Below, piece by piece: positions 8,268-16,862 of a stretch of 55,128 nt of DNA. Both the position numbers and the translations under genes were made by a program. This DNA comes from Campylobacter novaezeelandiae. GTDB taxonomy: Bacteria > Campylobacterota > Campylobacteria > Campylobacterales > Campylobacteraceae. Each line of letters begins with the position of its first letter. The stretch's first letter is position 1. The notes below the pieces were generated by a model. The model did no database searches and had not been told where the DNA came from. It saw nothing but the letters and a program-made list of their open reading frames with translations. The DNA lies in NCBI RefSeq assembly GCF_004323845.1, contig NZ_QPGR01000010.1:1-55128 (forward strand). Direction: 5' to 3'.

Positions 8268-8912
8268 TTATTTAAATTCCATTTCTCTTTCTCTAAAGTC
8301 TGGCATAAATTTATATAAAAAATCATAAAATTCCTTGCTATGATTTGGATATTTAATATGACTTAACTCGTGCAAAATGACATATTCTATAGCTTTTAAA
8401 CTCTTTTGCAAAAGTTTTAAATTTAAATTAATATAGGCTTTATTGTGATTACAAGATCCCCAACGTGTTTTCATATTTTTAATGCTTAAATGTGTAAAAT
8501 TAACCCCTATTTTTAAAGACCATTTTTTAAGATAAAAAGTAAAAATCTTTTTAGCATTTTGCCTTAAAAATAAATCTAATTTTACTTTACTTGGAGTGAT
8601 AATACCATCTTTATCAAAATAAGTTTTTTTAGCATTTTCATCAAAAATAATTTTATATTTTTTAGCTAAAAAAATTAACTCATCTTCTTTTAAGGCCTTT
8701 TGATAAAATCTTTTTTTAGCCTCGCTTATCCAAGAGCTTGATTTATCTAAAAACTCATAAACATTTTTAAAAGTGCAAAAATAAGGGATACTAAGAACAA
8801 ACTCACCCCTTTCATTTAGCCTTAATCTTAAACTTTTTATACGTTTTTTAGCATAAAAATAACACTCATCTTTATAAATAAAAGATTTTAAACTAGAACT
8901 TTGCCTTGCCAC
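8268..8912 (-). CDS. YgjP-type zinc metallopeptidase (M48/DUF45)
   Basis: A 214-residue cytoplasmic metal-dependent hydrolase of the YgjP/WLM (SprT-like) group. The zinc motif HELSH is at residues 181-185, with the third ligand candidate His191 in the YPNHSKEF segment; TRWGSC at 149-154 is the other family hallmark. Its start lies 25 bases inside the end of the MATE gene, so it is probably coupled to it. Cj0620 occupies the same place in C. jejuni. The natural substrate is unknown. No signal peptide or membrane segment is seen. Confidence 0.85.
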   Translation of the reverse strand: MARQSSSLKSFIYKDECYFYAKKRIKSLRLRLNERGEFVLSIPYFCTFKNVYEFLDKSSSWISEAKKRFYQKALKEDELIFLAKKYKIIFDENAKKTYFDKDGIITPSKVKLDLFLRQNAKKIFTFYLKKWSLKIGVNFTHLSIKNMKTRWGSCNHNKAYINLNLKLLQKSLKAIEYVILHELSHIKYPNHSKEFYDFLYKFMPDFREREMEFK

Positions 8913-10204
8913 TTTTTACTTTTCCATCTGTATGAATTTACCATTCCACGCAAAAACTCATCCGCACAAAATCCTATCCAAATTCCTAAAATTCCAAGAT
9001 TAAAATGAAAACAAAGCACATAACCCACAGGCAAAGACACACCCATCATAAAAACAAGTCCACTAAAAAATGGAAATTTCGCATCACCACTTGCACGTAA
9101 AGAATTTACCATAACTATATTAAAAGTGCGTGAAATTTCAAGAAAGATTGAAAGAACAAATAAAGGTATCATTAAATTTTTTAACTCTTCTTTTAAACCT
9201 AAAGCTTGCATAGTAAAATCTTGACAAAGATAGTTTAAAAGTGCTACCAAAGCACTCGCTACCACGCTAAAATACAAAGCACGCCAAGCATGTTTATAAG
9301 CGATATTTTCATATCTTGCACCGACTAATTTACCCACTATAATTTCATTAGCTATACTTGTAGCTTGTCCTATAAGCATAATAAGCATTGAAATTTGAAA
9401 ATAAATCGTTTGCACAGCTAAACTCGCCTCACCTAAGCTTGCCACAAAAGCAAAGGCTATAGTGTATTGCACTATCCACAAAAGATTTTCTCCCGCTGAA
9501 AATCCGCCTATATTTAAAACTTTTTTTAAAACTTTTTTTTCAAGTTTTATCATTTCTTTGATTTTAAGATGAATTTTAAGCTTATAAAAAAGTATCACAA
9601 GTAAAGCCACTATAGCAACAATGCGTGCAAAAATATTGCTAAGTCCTACTCCAAAAAGTTCTAATTTTGTATAATGTAAAACATAATAATTTCCCCCAAT
9701 CACCACTATATCCACCAAAAAGCCTATAAACATCACCCAATAAGCCATATTATAAACCCTTACAATGGCTGCTAAAACAATGCCTATGGCGTCAAAAAAC
9801 AAACAAATTGCGAGCATATGCAAATAAATTTCACTGTCTTTAAGCAGTTCTTGTGGGATTTTTAAAAGATAAAGCAAATACTCCCCATGCCATAAAATAA
9901 GCGCGCCACACACAAAGCCTAAAAGTGCATTTAAAAACAAACTTTGATGGATCACTTTTCTTGCTAAAATATGATCTTTTGCCCCAATAGCCTGAGCTAT
10001 CACTACACTACAACCCACGCTTAAAAACGAAAAAATGATAATAAAAAGATCTAAAATTTGATTTCCAGCCCCCATAGCACCCACAAGAAAATTAGAATAA
10101 TGTGACACCATAGCAGTATTGATAATCACCGTTAAATATTTAGAAAGCAAGTCCCAAAATATAGGAAAACTAAGTCTTGTTAAGGAAAATTGTTTTTTTG
10201 CCAT
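8888..10204 (-). CDS. MATE-family multidrug/Na+ antiporter
   Basis: A 438-residue inner-membrane transporter with about twelve hydrophobic segments and no signal peptide. The two-fold repeat of the MATE fold can be followed: AMGAGNQILDLF in the first half, and SLAVQTIYFQISMLIMLIGQ with EIIVGKLVGARY in the second. Family members export cationic drugs or metabolites against Na+ or H+; the substrate cannot be read here. It starts at ATG 10204, two bases after the R-M gene stop, and overlaps the YgjP gene. It corresponds in position to Cj0619. Confidence 0.9.
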   Translation of the reverse strand: MAKKQFSLTRLSFPIFWDLLSKYLTVIINTAMVSHYSNFLVGAMGAGNQILDLFIIIFSFLSVGCSVVIAQAIGAKDHILARKVIHQSLFLNALLGFVCGALILWHGEYLLYLLKIPQELLKDSEIYLHMLAICLFFDAIGIVLAAIVRVYNMAYWVMFIGFLVDIVVIGGNYYVLHYTKLELFGVGLSNIFARIVAIVALLVILFYKLKIHLKIKEMIKLEKKVLKKVLNIGGFSAGENLLWIVQYTIAFAFVASLGEASLAVQTIYFQISMLIMLIGQATSIANEIIVGKLVGARYENIAYKHAWRALYFSVVASALVALLNYLCQDFTMQALGLKEELKNLMIPLFVLSIFLEISRTFNIVMVNSLRASGDAKFPFFSGLVFMMGVSLPVGYVLCFHFNLGILGIWIGFCADEFLRGMVNSYRWKSKKWQGKVLV

Positions 10205-10206
10205 GA

Positions 10207-10833
10207 TTATTCTTTTAAAAAGCCGTATTCATAAATTTTTGGTTCTAGCTTTTTGGCTAAAGCATTTAAAGCTGTGTTTAAATCACTAAGCAAAGCTTTA
10301 TAATGCTCATCTTTTGCCTTGGAAGGACGATTCATCTTGCCTTTTTCATCTCTGCCTTGAAAAAATTCTTTTATATCATAAAGCGAAGCATTTACTAGAT
10401 AGTTTTTATCTTCGCTATGGGTATGATAGTATTTAAAAAGTTCTTTTCCGGCTTTTAAAAGTTCATTTGCTTGGGAGCTAAATTCTATCTTTGTTAATTC
10501 ATCATCAAAAAGCGAGTTTTCATCTTTTATCTTGCCCTTTATAAATTTATACATAAAATCACTCTTAAAAGCTTCTTTTGTGATACCTAGTTCTTTTTCG
10601 CTAAAAGGTATGAAATGATTTATGCCTTCTTTAGAGCTTATGCGATTTTGTCCATGAAAGAGCATAAAAGCTAAACAATCACTTTTAAATTCATCATCTT
10701 TATCGTATAGATTATTTGGATATAAAAACTGATCCCTATCATTTATCCAAGTAGCTACTATAGTGTGACGCACTGAAAAATATATAGCTACATTAGTGAT
10801 ATTTTCATTGATATCTTGAAAAATTAAATGCAC
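10207..10833 (-). pseudogene. C-terminal specificity part of the frameshifted type IIG-like enzyme
   Basis: 208 residues in the frame minus one from the methyltransferase gene and overlapping its end. No ATG opens it; the first possible codon is GTG 10833 without a clear ribosome site, so it is best seen as the detached 3' part of the 10207-12646 gene. It has no catalytic motif. By position in type IIG enzymes it should be the target-recognition and C-terminal helical region. Whether this is a sequencing error, a fixed mutation or a reversible OFF phase at the A8 tract cannot be told from one sequence. The MATE gene follows after two bases. Confidence 0.7.
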
Positions 10834-12646
10834 ATTTCTTTTTTTTATTTAAAATTGCAATATGATTATTTTGTTGAAAATCAGGTGCATCAGCCATTAA
10901 TACACCTATATTATTATCATCTTTTTTATTAAATGTTCTAAGCCACTTATTGATACTTTCTTTTTTATCATTATAAAAATACTTCACTCCTAAAAAATTT
11001 CCATTTTCATTAAATATATCAAGTTTTATTTTTTTAATTTCTTCTTTTTTACTCATATCCCATATCAAAAATCCTATGGGAAAATTTCCTTTTACATTAT
11101 CAAAAGTATAAGAAGGTGTTATAAAACCTTTTAAAAATTTAGCCTTAAAACTCTCTCTAAATTTGGTAAAATTTGTAGAATTGACATATTTTAATTTAGA
11201 AAAGCTAGCTAGTATGGCTCCTTCAATCTCGCAATAAATTCTTATAAAAAACTGTGCAAAAAGTTCATTTCTAGCACTACTTAAAATATCTTTATATTTT
11301 TCATAAACATAATTATCAAGGCTCACACCAACTTTGTGTTTTTTTGTTCCGGACATAGTAGCTGTTGTCCCAGCTTCCGCATAAGGTGGATTGATAAAGA
11401 TTATTAGTTTTTTGCGTTTATTTTCATCTTTTAAAATTTCTTGCAAATTTAAAGGTAATTTTGATTTTTTGATGATTTTACCCCTATCATCTACCTCATC
11501 AAAAAATTCATCATTTAAAAAGTCAAACTCAAAAACATGATTTTCAAATAAATTCGCACCATTTTTGATACGCTCATGTATGACATCTATATCAGCTTTA
11601 TCAAGAGTGGAGCAAAAAATATTTTTTGCATTGGTAAAATTAGCTAGTAAATTCCCTGTTCCACCAGCTAAATCCCATATATAATACTCCTCTTCATAAT
11701 TTTCACCAAAAGTTTTTGATAAATACTCACAAGCTTTATCCACCCAAATTCTTGGAGTAAAAAACGCTCCTTTTCTCTCTCTTATATCTTGATCTACAAG
11801 TAAATCTCTACGCTTTATAATATAATCCCAAAATTCTTTTCTTGGGGGACGCTCATAAATCGCCCAAAATTCATGATGAGCTTTTTGATTATCCTTAAAC
11901 GAAGTGCGTTCGTTAATGATAGAGCCTAAATGGCTTTTTGTTTTGTTAAATTCATAATAATCTTTTTTAAGAATAGCAAATAAATTTTGACTGATAGTTT
12001 CATTTTCATTTGAAAGTAAATCAGCCAAATAAAAATCAGCATCTATAATCCCACTTTCTTTAGCCAAATTCCAATCAATACTGATGGTATCTTTAACCAT
12101 TTTGTTCCATTTGTGATAAATACTTACAAAATTGTTTTTATCGATTTTAAATTTGCTTATATTTTCACTCGTAAGATTTTCTTTTATGAAATTTTTTAAT
12201 TCTTCATCATTTTTTTCATAATAAAAAATTTGTGCTGTATTTAAAATGCTATCTAGTTCTTTTAGAAGTTTTAAAAACTGCTCACTTTTATGATTGCTAG
12301 GTGTTACGCTAAAGTCTATATCGCTTTGATAAAAAATTTCTTGCAAGGAAGAAAAGGGTAAAAAGGCTATCTTTTCAGCGTCAAAAGCACAAAGTAAATT
12401 TGGAGTTTGCTCTGTATAAAATTTATACTTTCCTATGGTAAGCACAAGCTGAACAAAAGACTTTTTAAGCTCACTTTTTCCTTGTTTGGCTTCAGCCCAA
12501 AGTAAATTAACTTCACCTAAAAGTCCTAAATTCTGAGTGATACAAAAATCAATCTTAGTACCTACATAATTAAACTTAGAAAAATACAAATCCTTAATCT
12601 TACTTTTTAAAGGTTCTTCGCTAAGTTTTAAAAGCTCCTTAAACAA
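10805..12646 (-). CDS. Type IIG-like restriction-modification enzyme, N-terminal part (frameshifted)
   Basis: 613 residues holding a probable PD-(D/E)xK nuclease (Asp33, then Glu52-Ala-Lys54 in LLWAEAKQG), a helical connector, and an N6-adenine methyltransferase core. The core has GAFFTP (293-298), SAM motif I DLAGGTGN (325-332) and catalytic NPPY (419-422). Reading ends at Gln613 soon after a poly-A8 tract. Removal of one A would join it to the 10207-10833 frame, giving an 812-residue single-chain enzyme. Type IIG enzymes combine cutting and methylating in one chain, with specificity in the C-terminal part, so in the present phase the specificity domain is lost. Such genes vary widely between Campylobacter strains and suggest horizontal exchange. 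Confidence 0.8.
   Translation of the reverse strand: MFKELLKLSEEPLKSKIKDLYFSKFNYVGTKIDFCITQNLGLLGEVNLLWAEAKQGKSELKKSFVQLVLTIGKYKFYTEQTPNLLCAFDAEKIAFLPFSSLQEIFYQSDIDFSVTPSNHKSEQFLKLLKELDSILNTAQIFYYEKNDEELKNFIKENLTSENISKFKIDKNNFVSIYHKWNKMVKDTISIDWNLAKESGIIDADFYLADLLSNENETISQNLFAILKKDYYEFNKTKSHLGSIINERTSFKDNQKAHHEFWAIYERPPRKEFWDYIIKRRDLLVDQDIRERKGAFFTPRIWVDKACEYLSKTFGENYEEEYYIWDLAGGTGNLLANFTNAKNIFCSTLDKADIDVIHERIKNGANLFENHVFEFDFLNDEFFDEVDDRGKIIKKSKLPLNLQEILKDENKRKKLIIFINPPYAEAGTTATMSGTKKHKVGVSLDNYVYEKYKDILSSARNELFAQFFIRIYCEIEGAILASFSKLKYVNSTNFTKFRESFKAKFLKGFITPSYTFDNVKGNFPIGFLIWDMSKKEEIKKIKLDIFNENGNFLGVKYFYNDKKESINKWLRTFNKKDDNNIGVLMADAPDFQQNNHIAILNKKKKCAFNFSRYQ
10839..10846 (-). repeat. Poly-A8 tract at the frameshift of the R-M gene
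   Basis: Eight T on the plus strand (A8 on the coding strand), exactly where the two halves of the type IIG-like gene change frame. With A7 the codons run Asn-Lys-Lys-Arg-Asn-Val-His-Leu into the second frame without a stop. With A8 translation ends 13 codons later. Confidence 0.85.
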
Positions 12647-12876
12647 ATCATATCCTTAAAAAATATTTTAAAGACATGATTTTAATAAAAATTCACTTGT
12701 TTTTGTATAAAGCTTAATCAAAAACGCTATTTAAAAGGTAAGCCTTAATAAAAGAATTTATTCATAATATATTAAGATATCTTTAAGACATAAAATCTGT
12801 GCTTAAAAATTTATTTTATTTTTAAAAAAATCACTATATTATTATAAGATAAAATTTAAAATTAAGAAAGGTTTTA
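12647..12876 (+). promoter_or_regulatory. Divergent promoter region before cft and the R-M gene
   Basis: A 230-base AT-rich spacer between divergent genes. Toward cft, minus-10 candidates are TATATT/TATTAT (about 12835-12842) and TAAAAT (12850-12855), with ribosome site AAGAAAGG (12864-12871) before ATG 12877. A short palindrome, AAGATATCTT, lies near 12776-12785. I could not identify a convincing Fur or PerR box. No ORF or RNA gene is evident in the spacer. Confidence 0.5.
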
Positions 12877-13377
12877 ATGCTTTTAAAAGAAGTTGTAAAA
12901 TTACTAAATGAACAAATCAACAAAGAAATGTATGCATCAAATTTGTATTTAAGTATGAGTTCTTGGTGTTATGAAAATAGTCTTGATGGGGCTGGACTTT
13001 TTTTATTTAATCACGCAAGTGAAGAAAGCGAACATGCAAAACGTTTAATCACTTATTTAAACGAAACAGATTCTCATGTTGATCTTAGAGAAGTTAAGCA
13101 ACCTGAACAAAATTTTTCTTCTTTGCTTGATGTATTTGAAAAAACTTTTGAGCACGAACAATTTATTACAAATTCTATTAATTTTTTAGTAGAGCAAATG
13201 TTGCATTACAAAGATTATTCAACTTTTAATTTTTTACAATGGTATGTAAGTGAACAACACGAAGAAGAGGCTTTATTTAGAGGTATAGTTGATAAGATTA
13301 AACTTATCGGAAATAATGGCAATGGTCTTTATCTAGCAGATCAGTATATAAAAAATTTAGCACAAGCTAAAAAATAA
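12877..13377 (+). CDS. cft: Ferritin (non-heme, FtnA type)
   Basis: Iron-storage protein forming a 24-subunit shell that oxidises Fe(II) and stores ferric mineral, protecting against iron-driven oxidative damage. The 166-residue length is standard. The ferroxidase residues all align with bacterial FtnA: Glu17, Glu50, His53, Glu94 and Gln127. The sequence closely follows the Campylobacter ferritin Cft as I know it (KEVVKLLNEQINKEMYA start, SEQHEEEALFRGIVDKI later). It has its own promoter region and starts the plus-strand block leading to the peptidoglycan acetylation genes, 18 bases ahead of patA. Confidence 0.96.
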   Translation: MLLKEVVKLLNEQINKEMYASNLYLSMSSWCYENSLDGAGLFLFNHASEESEHAKRLITYLNETDSHVDLREVKQPEQNFSSLLDVFEKTFEHEQFITNSINFLVEQMLHYKDYSTFNFLQWYVSEQHEEEALFRGIVDKIKLIGNNGNGLYLADQYIKNLAQAKK

Positions 13378-13395
13378 CTTTATTGTCGATAAAAA

Positions 13396-14760
13396 ATGAC
13401 TTTTTTTTCTTTAGAATTTAGCATTTTAATATCGGCTTTTTTTATAATCTATTGGATCTTTAAAAAATACTATAAAATACAAAATATTTTAGTTTTATTG
13501 TTTAGTTATTTAGTTTATACTCTTATCAATCCTTATTTTGCTTTGATTTTATTGATTTATACTTTTTTTATCCATTATTTTGCTTTGCTTATTTTTACAA
13601 GAGAAAAAAAATATATTCTTTTTATTTCAATCATATCTGTTATTTTAAATCTTTGTTTTTTTAAATATTTTTCAGATATTAAAGATAGTTTAAATATTGT
13701 TTTTAATTATTTAGGATTTGATTTTTTAAATATCGATATTATTTTTCCAATAGGCATTAGTTTTTATACTTTTAATTCTATTACTTATCTTGTTAGCGTT
13801 TATAAAAAACATAAGGTTGAAAGCTTTATTAATCTTGCTATTTATCTTAGTTTTTTTCCAACTTTGCTTTTAGGTCCTATTATGAAAAGCGAGTTCTTTT
13901 TTAATCAAATCTTTAAAAAAAGAAAATTTGGCAATATAGACTTAATTTTTGTTTTATTATTGTTTGGAATTTTTAAAAAAGTATTTTTAGCAAATTACTT
14001 AGAAATTTATTCTAAGGGTATTTTAGATGATCCTCAAAATTATAGTTTTTTAGAACTTTTAAGCGCTATTTATGCTTATGCTTTGCAGATTTATTGTGAT
14101 TTTAGCGGATATATAGATTTAGTTAGTGCTTTTGCCTTAATGCTTGGTTTTAGCATTCCTATTAATTTTAATATGCCTTATTTGGCAACAAATTTAAAAG
14201 ATTTTTGGTCAAGATGGCATATAAGTCTTTCTAATTTTATAAAAGAATACATTTATATTCCTTTAGGGGGAAATAAAAAAGGGATTTTAAGAACATATCT
14301 CAATATTATAATTGCTTTTTGTCTTTCAGGAATTTGGCATGGAAATACAATTAATTTTCTTATCTGGGGCTTATTGCACAGCTTTGGCGTGATATTTAAT
14401 CACATATCACTTTTTAAACTTAAAAAATTTCCTTTTATAGCAAGATTTGTAACCTTTCATTTTGTGTGCTTTACTTGGATATTTTTTTATTATCCAAATT
14501 TAGAAGATAGTTTTGAATATTTAAAAATTTGCTATAAAAATTTCTTTTTACTTCCTGATTATGAAACTTTTTATGTGCTGATTGTTTTTTCTATTCTTTT
14601 TATAATTTATCCATCTTTTAGAAATTATCAAAAAAATTGCACTCGAATTTTAGAAGCAACACCACTAATATTAAAACCAATTATAATAGCCTTTTTATTG
14701 CTCTTAATTTTTACTTTTATCCCTAATGAAATTCCAAATTTCATTTATTCGAGTTTTTGA
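13396..14760 (+). CDS. patA: PatA, membrane O-acyltransferase for peptidoglycan
   Basis: Polytopic MBOAT-family protein (454 residues, about ten or more membrane segments) that passes acetyl groups across the inner membrane to PatB, which then O-acetylates MurNAc. The conserved MBOAT histidine is at 315 in SGIWHGN, with the preceding signature FWSRWHISLSNF (His275) and PLGGNKKG. In C. jejuni the same trio (about Cj0611c-Cj0609c) was characterised as patA-patB-ape1. The gene follows cft closely and its stop overlaps patB, so the three are one unit. An alginate-acetylase (AlgI) reading is excluded by context more than by sequence. Confidence 0.9.
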   Translation: MTFFSLEFSILISAFFIIYWIFKKYYKIQNILVLLFSYLVYTLINPYFALILLIYTFFIHYFALLIFTREKKYILFISIISVILNLCFFKYFSDIKDSLNIVFNYLGFDFLNIDIIFPIGISFYTFNSITYLVSVYKKHKVESFINLAIYLSFFPTLLLGPIMKSEFFFNQIFKKRKFGNIDLIFVLLLFGIFKKVFLANYLEIYSKGILDDPQNYSFLELLSAIYAYALQIYCDFSGYIDLVSAFALMLGFSIPINFNMPYLATNLKDFWSRWHISLSNFIKEYIYIPLGGNKKGILRTYLNIIIAFCLSGIWHGNTINFLIWGLLHSFGVIFNHISLFKLKKFPFIARFVTFHFVCFTWIFFYYPNLEDSFEYLKICYKNFFLLPDYETFYVLIVFSILFIIYPSFRNYQKNCTRILEATPLILKPIIIAFLLLLIFTFIPNEIPNFIYSSF

Positions 14761-15737
14761 TGAATATTTTAAAATTTTTGTTTGTATTGATTTTTAGTTT
14801 TTTCTTAGTCGTTTTAGTAATGAATGAAAGCATTAGTTCTTATTTAGAACAAAAATATCATCTTATTTTCTATCCGCAAAATGCCATATTAAAACAGGCA
14901 AATTCCTTAAAAGTCAAATTAGAAGAAATTAAAAATATTATTATTAACCAACAAAATACACTTAAGGATACACTAGATAATGATAATGTTATTTTAGAGG
15001 ATAATAATTCAAAAGAACTCAATGCATCAAATTATCTAGAACAAACAAATTTTGATATAGTCAAAGACAATAATTTAACAAAAAATTTAGAGCCTATCAT
15101 TTATATAAATCCTAAAGAAGATGGCTTTTTATTTATAGGGGATTCTTTGATGCAAGGAGTTGCCATCTCTTTAAATAAAGATTTAAAAAATTTAGGCATA
15201 AAAACCATAAATCTTAGTAAGCAAAATACAGGACTATCTTATAAATCATATTTTAATTGGGCAAATACCACAAAAACAACCTTGCAAAAAAATCCAAATA
15301 TTAAATATTTAGTTGTTTTGTTGGGCGTAAATGACCCTTGGGATATTAAAAAAAATGGAATTTATCATCATTTTAACTCCTCATCTTGGCTTAAAATTTA
15401 TACTCATAGAGTGCAAGAACTTATAAGCATTGCTAAAAAATACAATGTAAAAATATTTTGGTATGAAATTCCTCCTGTAAAAAAAGAAGATTTAAATAAA
15501 AAAATTATTATATTAAATAATATTTATCAAAATATTGTGACAAATAATGATGAAATTTTTATTCCGACTAAAACATTTTTTAGTTATGAAAATAAATTCT
15601 CAACTTATATCAAAGATGAAAATAATAAAAGCATTAAAATAAGAACAGATGATGGGATCCATTTTACACCAACAGGCGCTAAAAAAATGTCAGAACTTCT
15701 TATGCGTTATATAAAAATCAAGGGCGAAAATGATTAA
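14760..15737 (+). CDS. patB: PatB, periplasmic peptidoglycan O-acetyltransferase (SGNH)
   Basis: 325-residue protein anchored by an N-terminal membrane segment (about 3-22). It is followed by a linker rich in Asn/Asp/Lys and an SGNH hydrolase-fold domain. Catalytic residues are visible: Ser129 in FIGDSLMQG, the GVND block, and Asp298/His301 in DGIHFTPTGAK. It receives acetyl from PatA and transfers it to MurNAc C6. I use ATG 14760 (TGATG overlap with the patA stop) rather than the TTG one codon earlier. The last bases overlap ape1. O-acetylation affects lysozyme resistance and cell shape in relatives. Confidence 0.88.
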   Translation: MNILKFLFVLIFSFFLVVLVMNESISSYLEQKYHLIFYPQNAILKQANSLKVKLEEIKNIIINQQNTLKDTLDNDNVILEDNNSKELNASNYLEQTNFDIVKDNNLTKNLEPIIYINPKEDGFLFIGDSLMQGVAISLNKDLKNLGIKTINLSKQNTGLSYKSYFNWANTTKTTLQKNPNIKYLVVLLGVNDPWDIKKNGIYHHFNSSSWLKIYTHRVQELISIAKKYNVKIFWYEIPPVKKEDLNKKIIILNNIYQNIVTNNDEIFIPTKTFFSYENKFSTYIKDENNKSIKIRTDDGIHFTPTGAKKMSELLMRYIKIKGEND

Positions 15738-16842
15738 AAATATTATTATTTTTATAGTTTGTTCTTATGTTTTTTTAAATGCTGTATCACTAGATACTAG
15801 AAATTGCATTAGTAATTATGTAGATAACAAATCCTTAAAACTACTCAAACAAAAAATTAAAGAAAATAAAAATCTAGGAGTTAGAATTTATGGAGATTCT
15901 CATATAGCTGCAGATTTTTTTCCTAATACTTTAAGAAATTTATTATTTAAAACAAATGCATTAGGTTTTGTTTATGCCGTTCAGCCAAAATATCAACAAA
16001 ACTCAAATTTAATTTATGAATTTAAAAATTTTGAAATTCTAAGCTCTAAAAATCTCAAAAAAAATATTAATTATCCATTGGGAGGAGTTATAGCAAATGC
16101 TTTAAAAAAAAATGCTTATATTATCCTTGATACAAAATTAAACCCTAAAAAATTTAATGTGGGTTTTATTTTTAAAAGCCCATCTAATGATGATGCCTTT
16201 ATAATCAAAGACGAAAATAATAAAACCTATAAACTAAAAAGCAAAAAAAATAAATGGTCTTATAAAGAAATAGAGCTTGATTTTCCTTTTAAAATCACCG
16301 CTTTAACCAAAAATGCAAAGCTTGGTGGATATATAATTTATAACAAAAACAAAAATAATCTTTTTTTGGATACTCTTGCTATCAATGGAGCAAAAAGCGA
16401 TCTATGGAAGGAATGGAATTTAAACATAAGCAAAGAAGAGCTTAAAATTTTAAAACAAGATTTGATTATACTTGCTTATGGAACCAATGACGCTCTATAT
16501 GGTAAATTTGATAAAAAAACATTTAAACAAGATTTTAAAAAACTGATTCAAATTTTAAAAAAGATTAATAAAAATGCTGTTTTTATGATAATCTCTCCAC
16601 CAACCATAAAAGAATCAAACTCACATTTTTTTACCATAAGAAAAAGTCTTTATGAAATTGCAAAAGAAGAAAAAACTTTAATTTTTGATATGCATCAATT
16701 TATGAAAGATAACAAAGGAAAAGATTATTGGATAAAACAAAAACTTTCATTAAAAGATGTGCATTTAAGTGTTAAAGGCTATGAGATTATGGCCAAAAAA
16801 ATGTATCAAGATCTTATAAATACCCTTAAAACTATCCATTAG
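15730..16842 (+). CDS. ape1: Ape1, peptidoglycan O-acetylesterase (SGNH)
   Basis: 370-residue exported esterase that removes acetyl groups from O-acetylated MurNAc, allowing lytic enzymes to act. An N-terminal signal segment (about 3-20, ending near FLNAVS) directs it to the periplasm. The SGNH motifs are YGDSHIA with Ser57, AYGTNDALY, and Asp343-Val-His345 in KDVHLSVKGYE. The middle, about 95-190, is a beta-rich insert as in other Ape1 proteins. The start overlaps patB by eight bases. It converges on the outer-membrane efflux gene with an 11-base overlap of the ends. Confidence 0.87.
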   Translation: MIKNIIIFIVCSYVFLNAVSLDTRNCISNYVDNKSLKLLKQKIKENKNLGVRIYGDSHIAADFFPNTLRNLLFKTNALGFVYAVQPKYQQNSNLIYEFKNFEILSSKNLKKNINYPLGGVIANALKKNAYIILDTKLNPKKFNVGFIFKSPSNDDAFIIKDENNKTYKLKSKKNKWSYKEIELDFPFKITALTKNAKLGGYIIYNKNKNNLFLDTLAINGAKSDLWKEWNLNISKEELKILKQDLIILAYGTNDALYGKFDKKTFKQDFKKLIQILKKINKNAVFMIISPPTIKESNSHFFTIRKSLYEIAKEEKTLIFDMHQFMKDNKGKDYWIKQKLSLKDVHLSVKGYEIMAKKMYQDLINTLKTIH

Positions 16843-16862
16843 TAGTATCATAATAGATAGTT
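16830..16862. terminator. Possible shared hairpin between convergent ape1 and the efflux gene
   Basis: Arms AACTATC (16830-16836) and GATAGTT (16856-16862) can pair, with an inner ATTA/TAAT pairing and one mismatch between. It sits over both convergent stop codons. AT-rich and only moderate in quality. Confidence 0.35.

Noticed and set aside
10207..10833. Independent small gene
   Set aside because: No ATG or clear ribosome site, and it becomes continuous with the methyltransferase after one A deletion.
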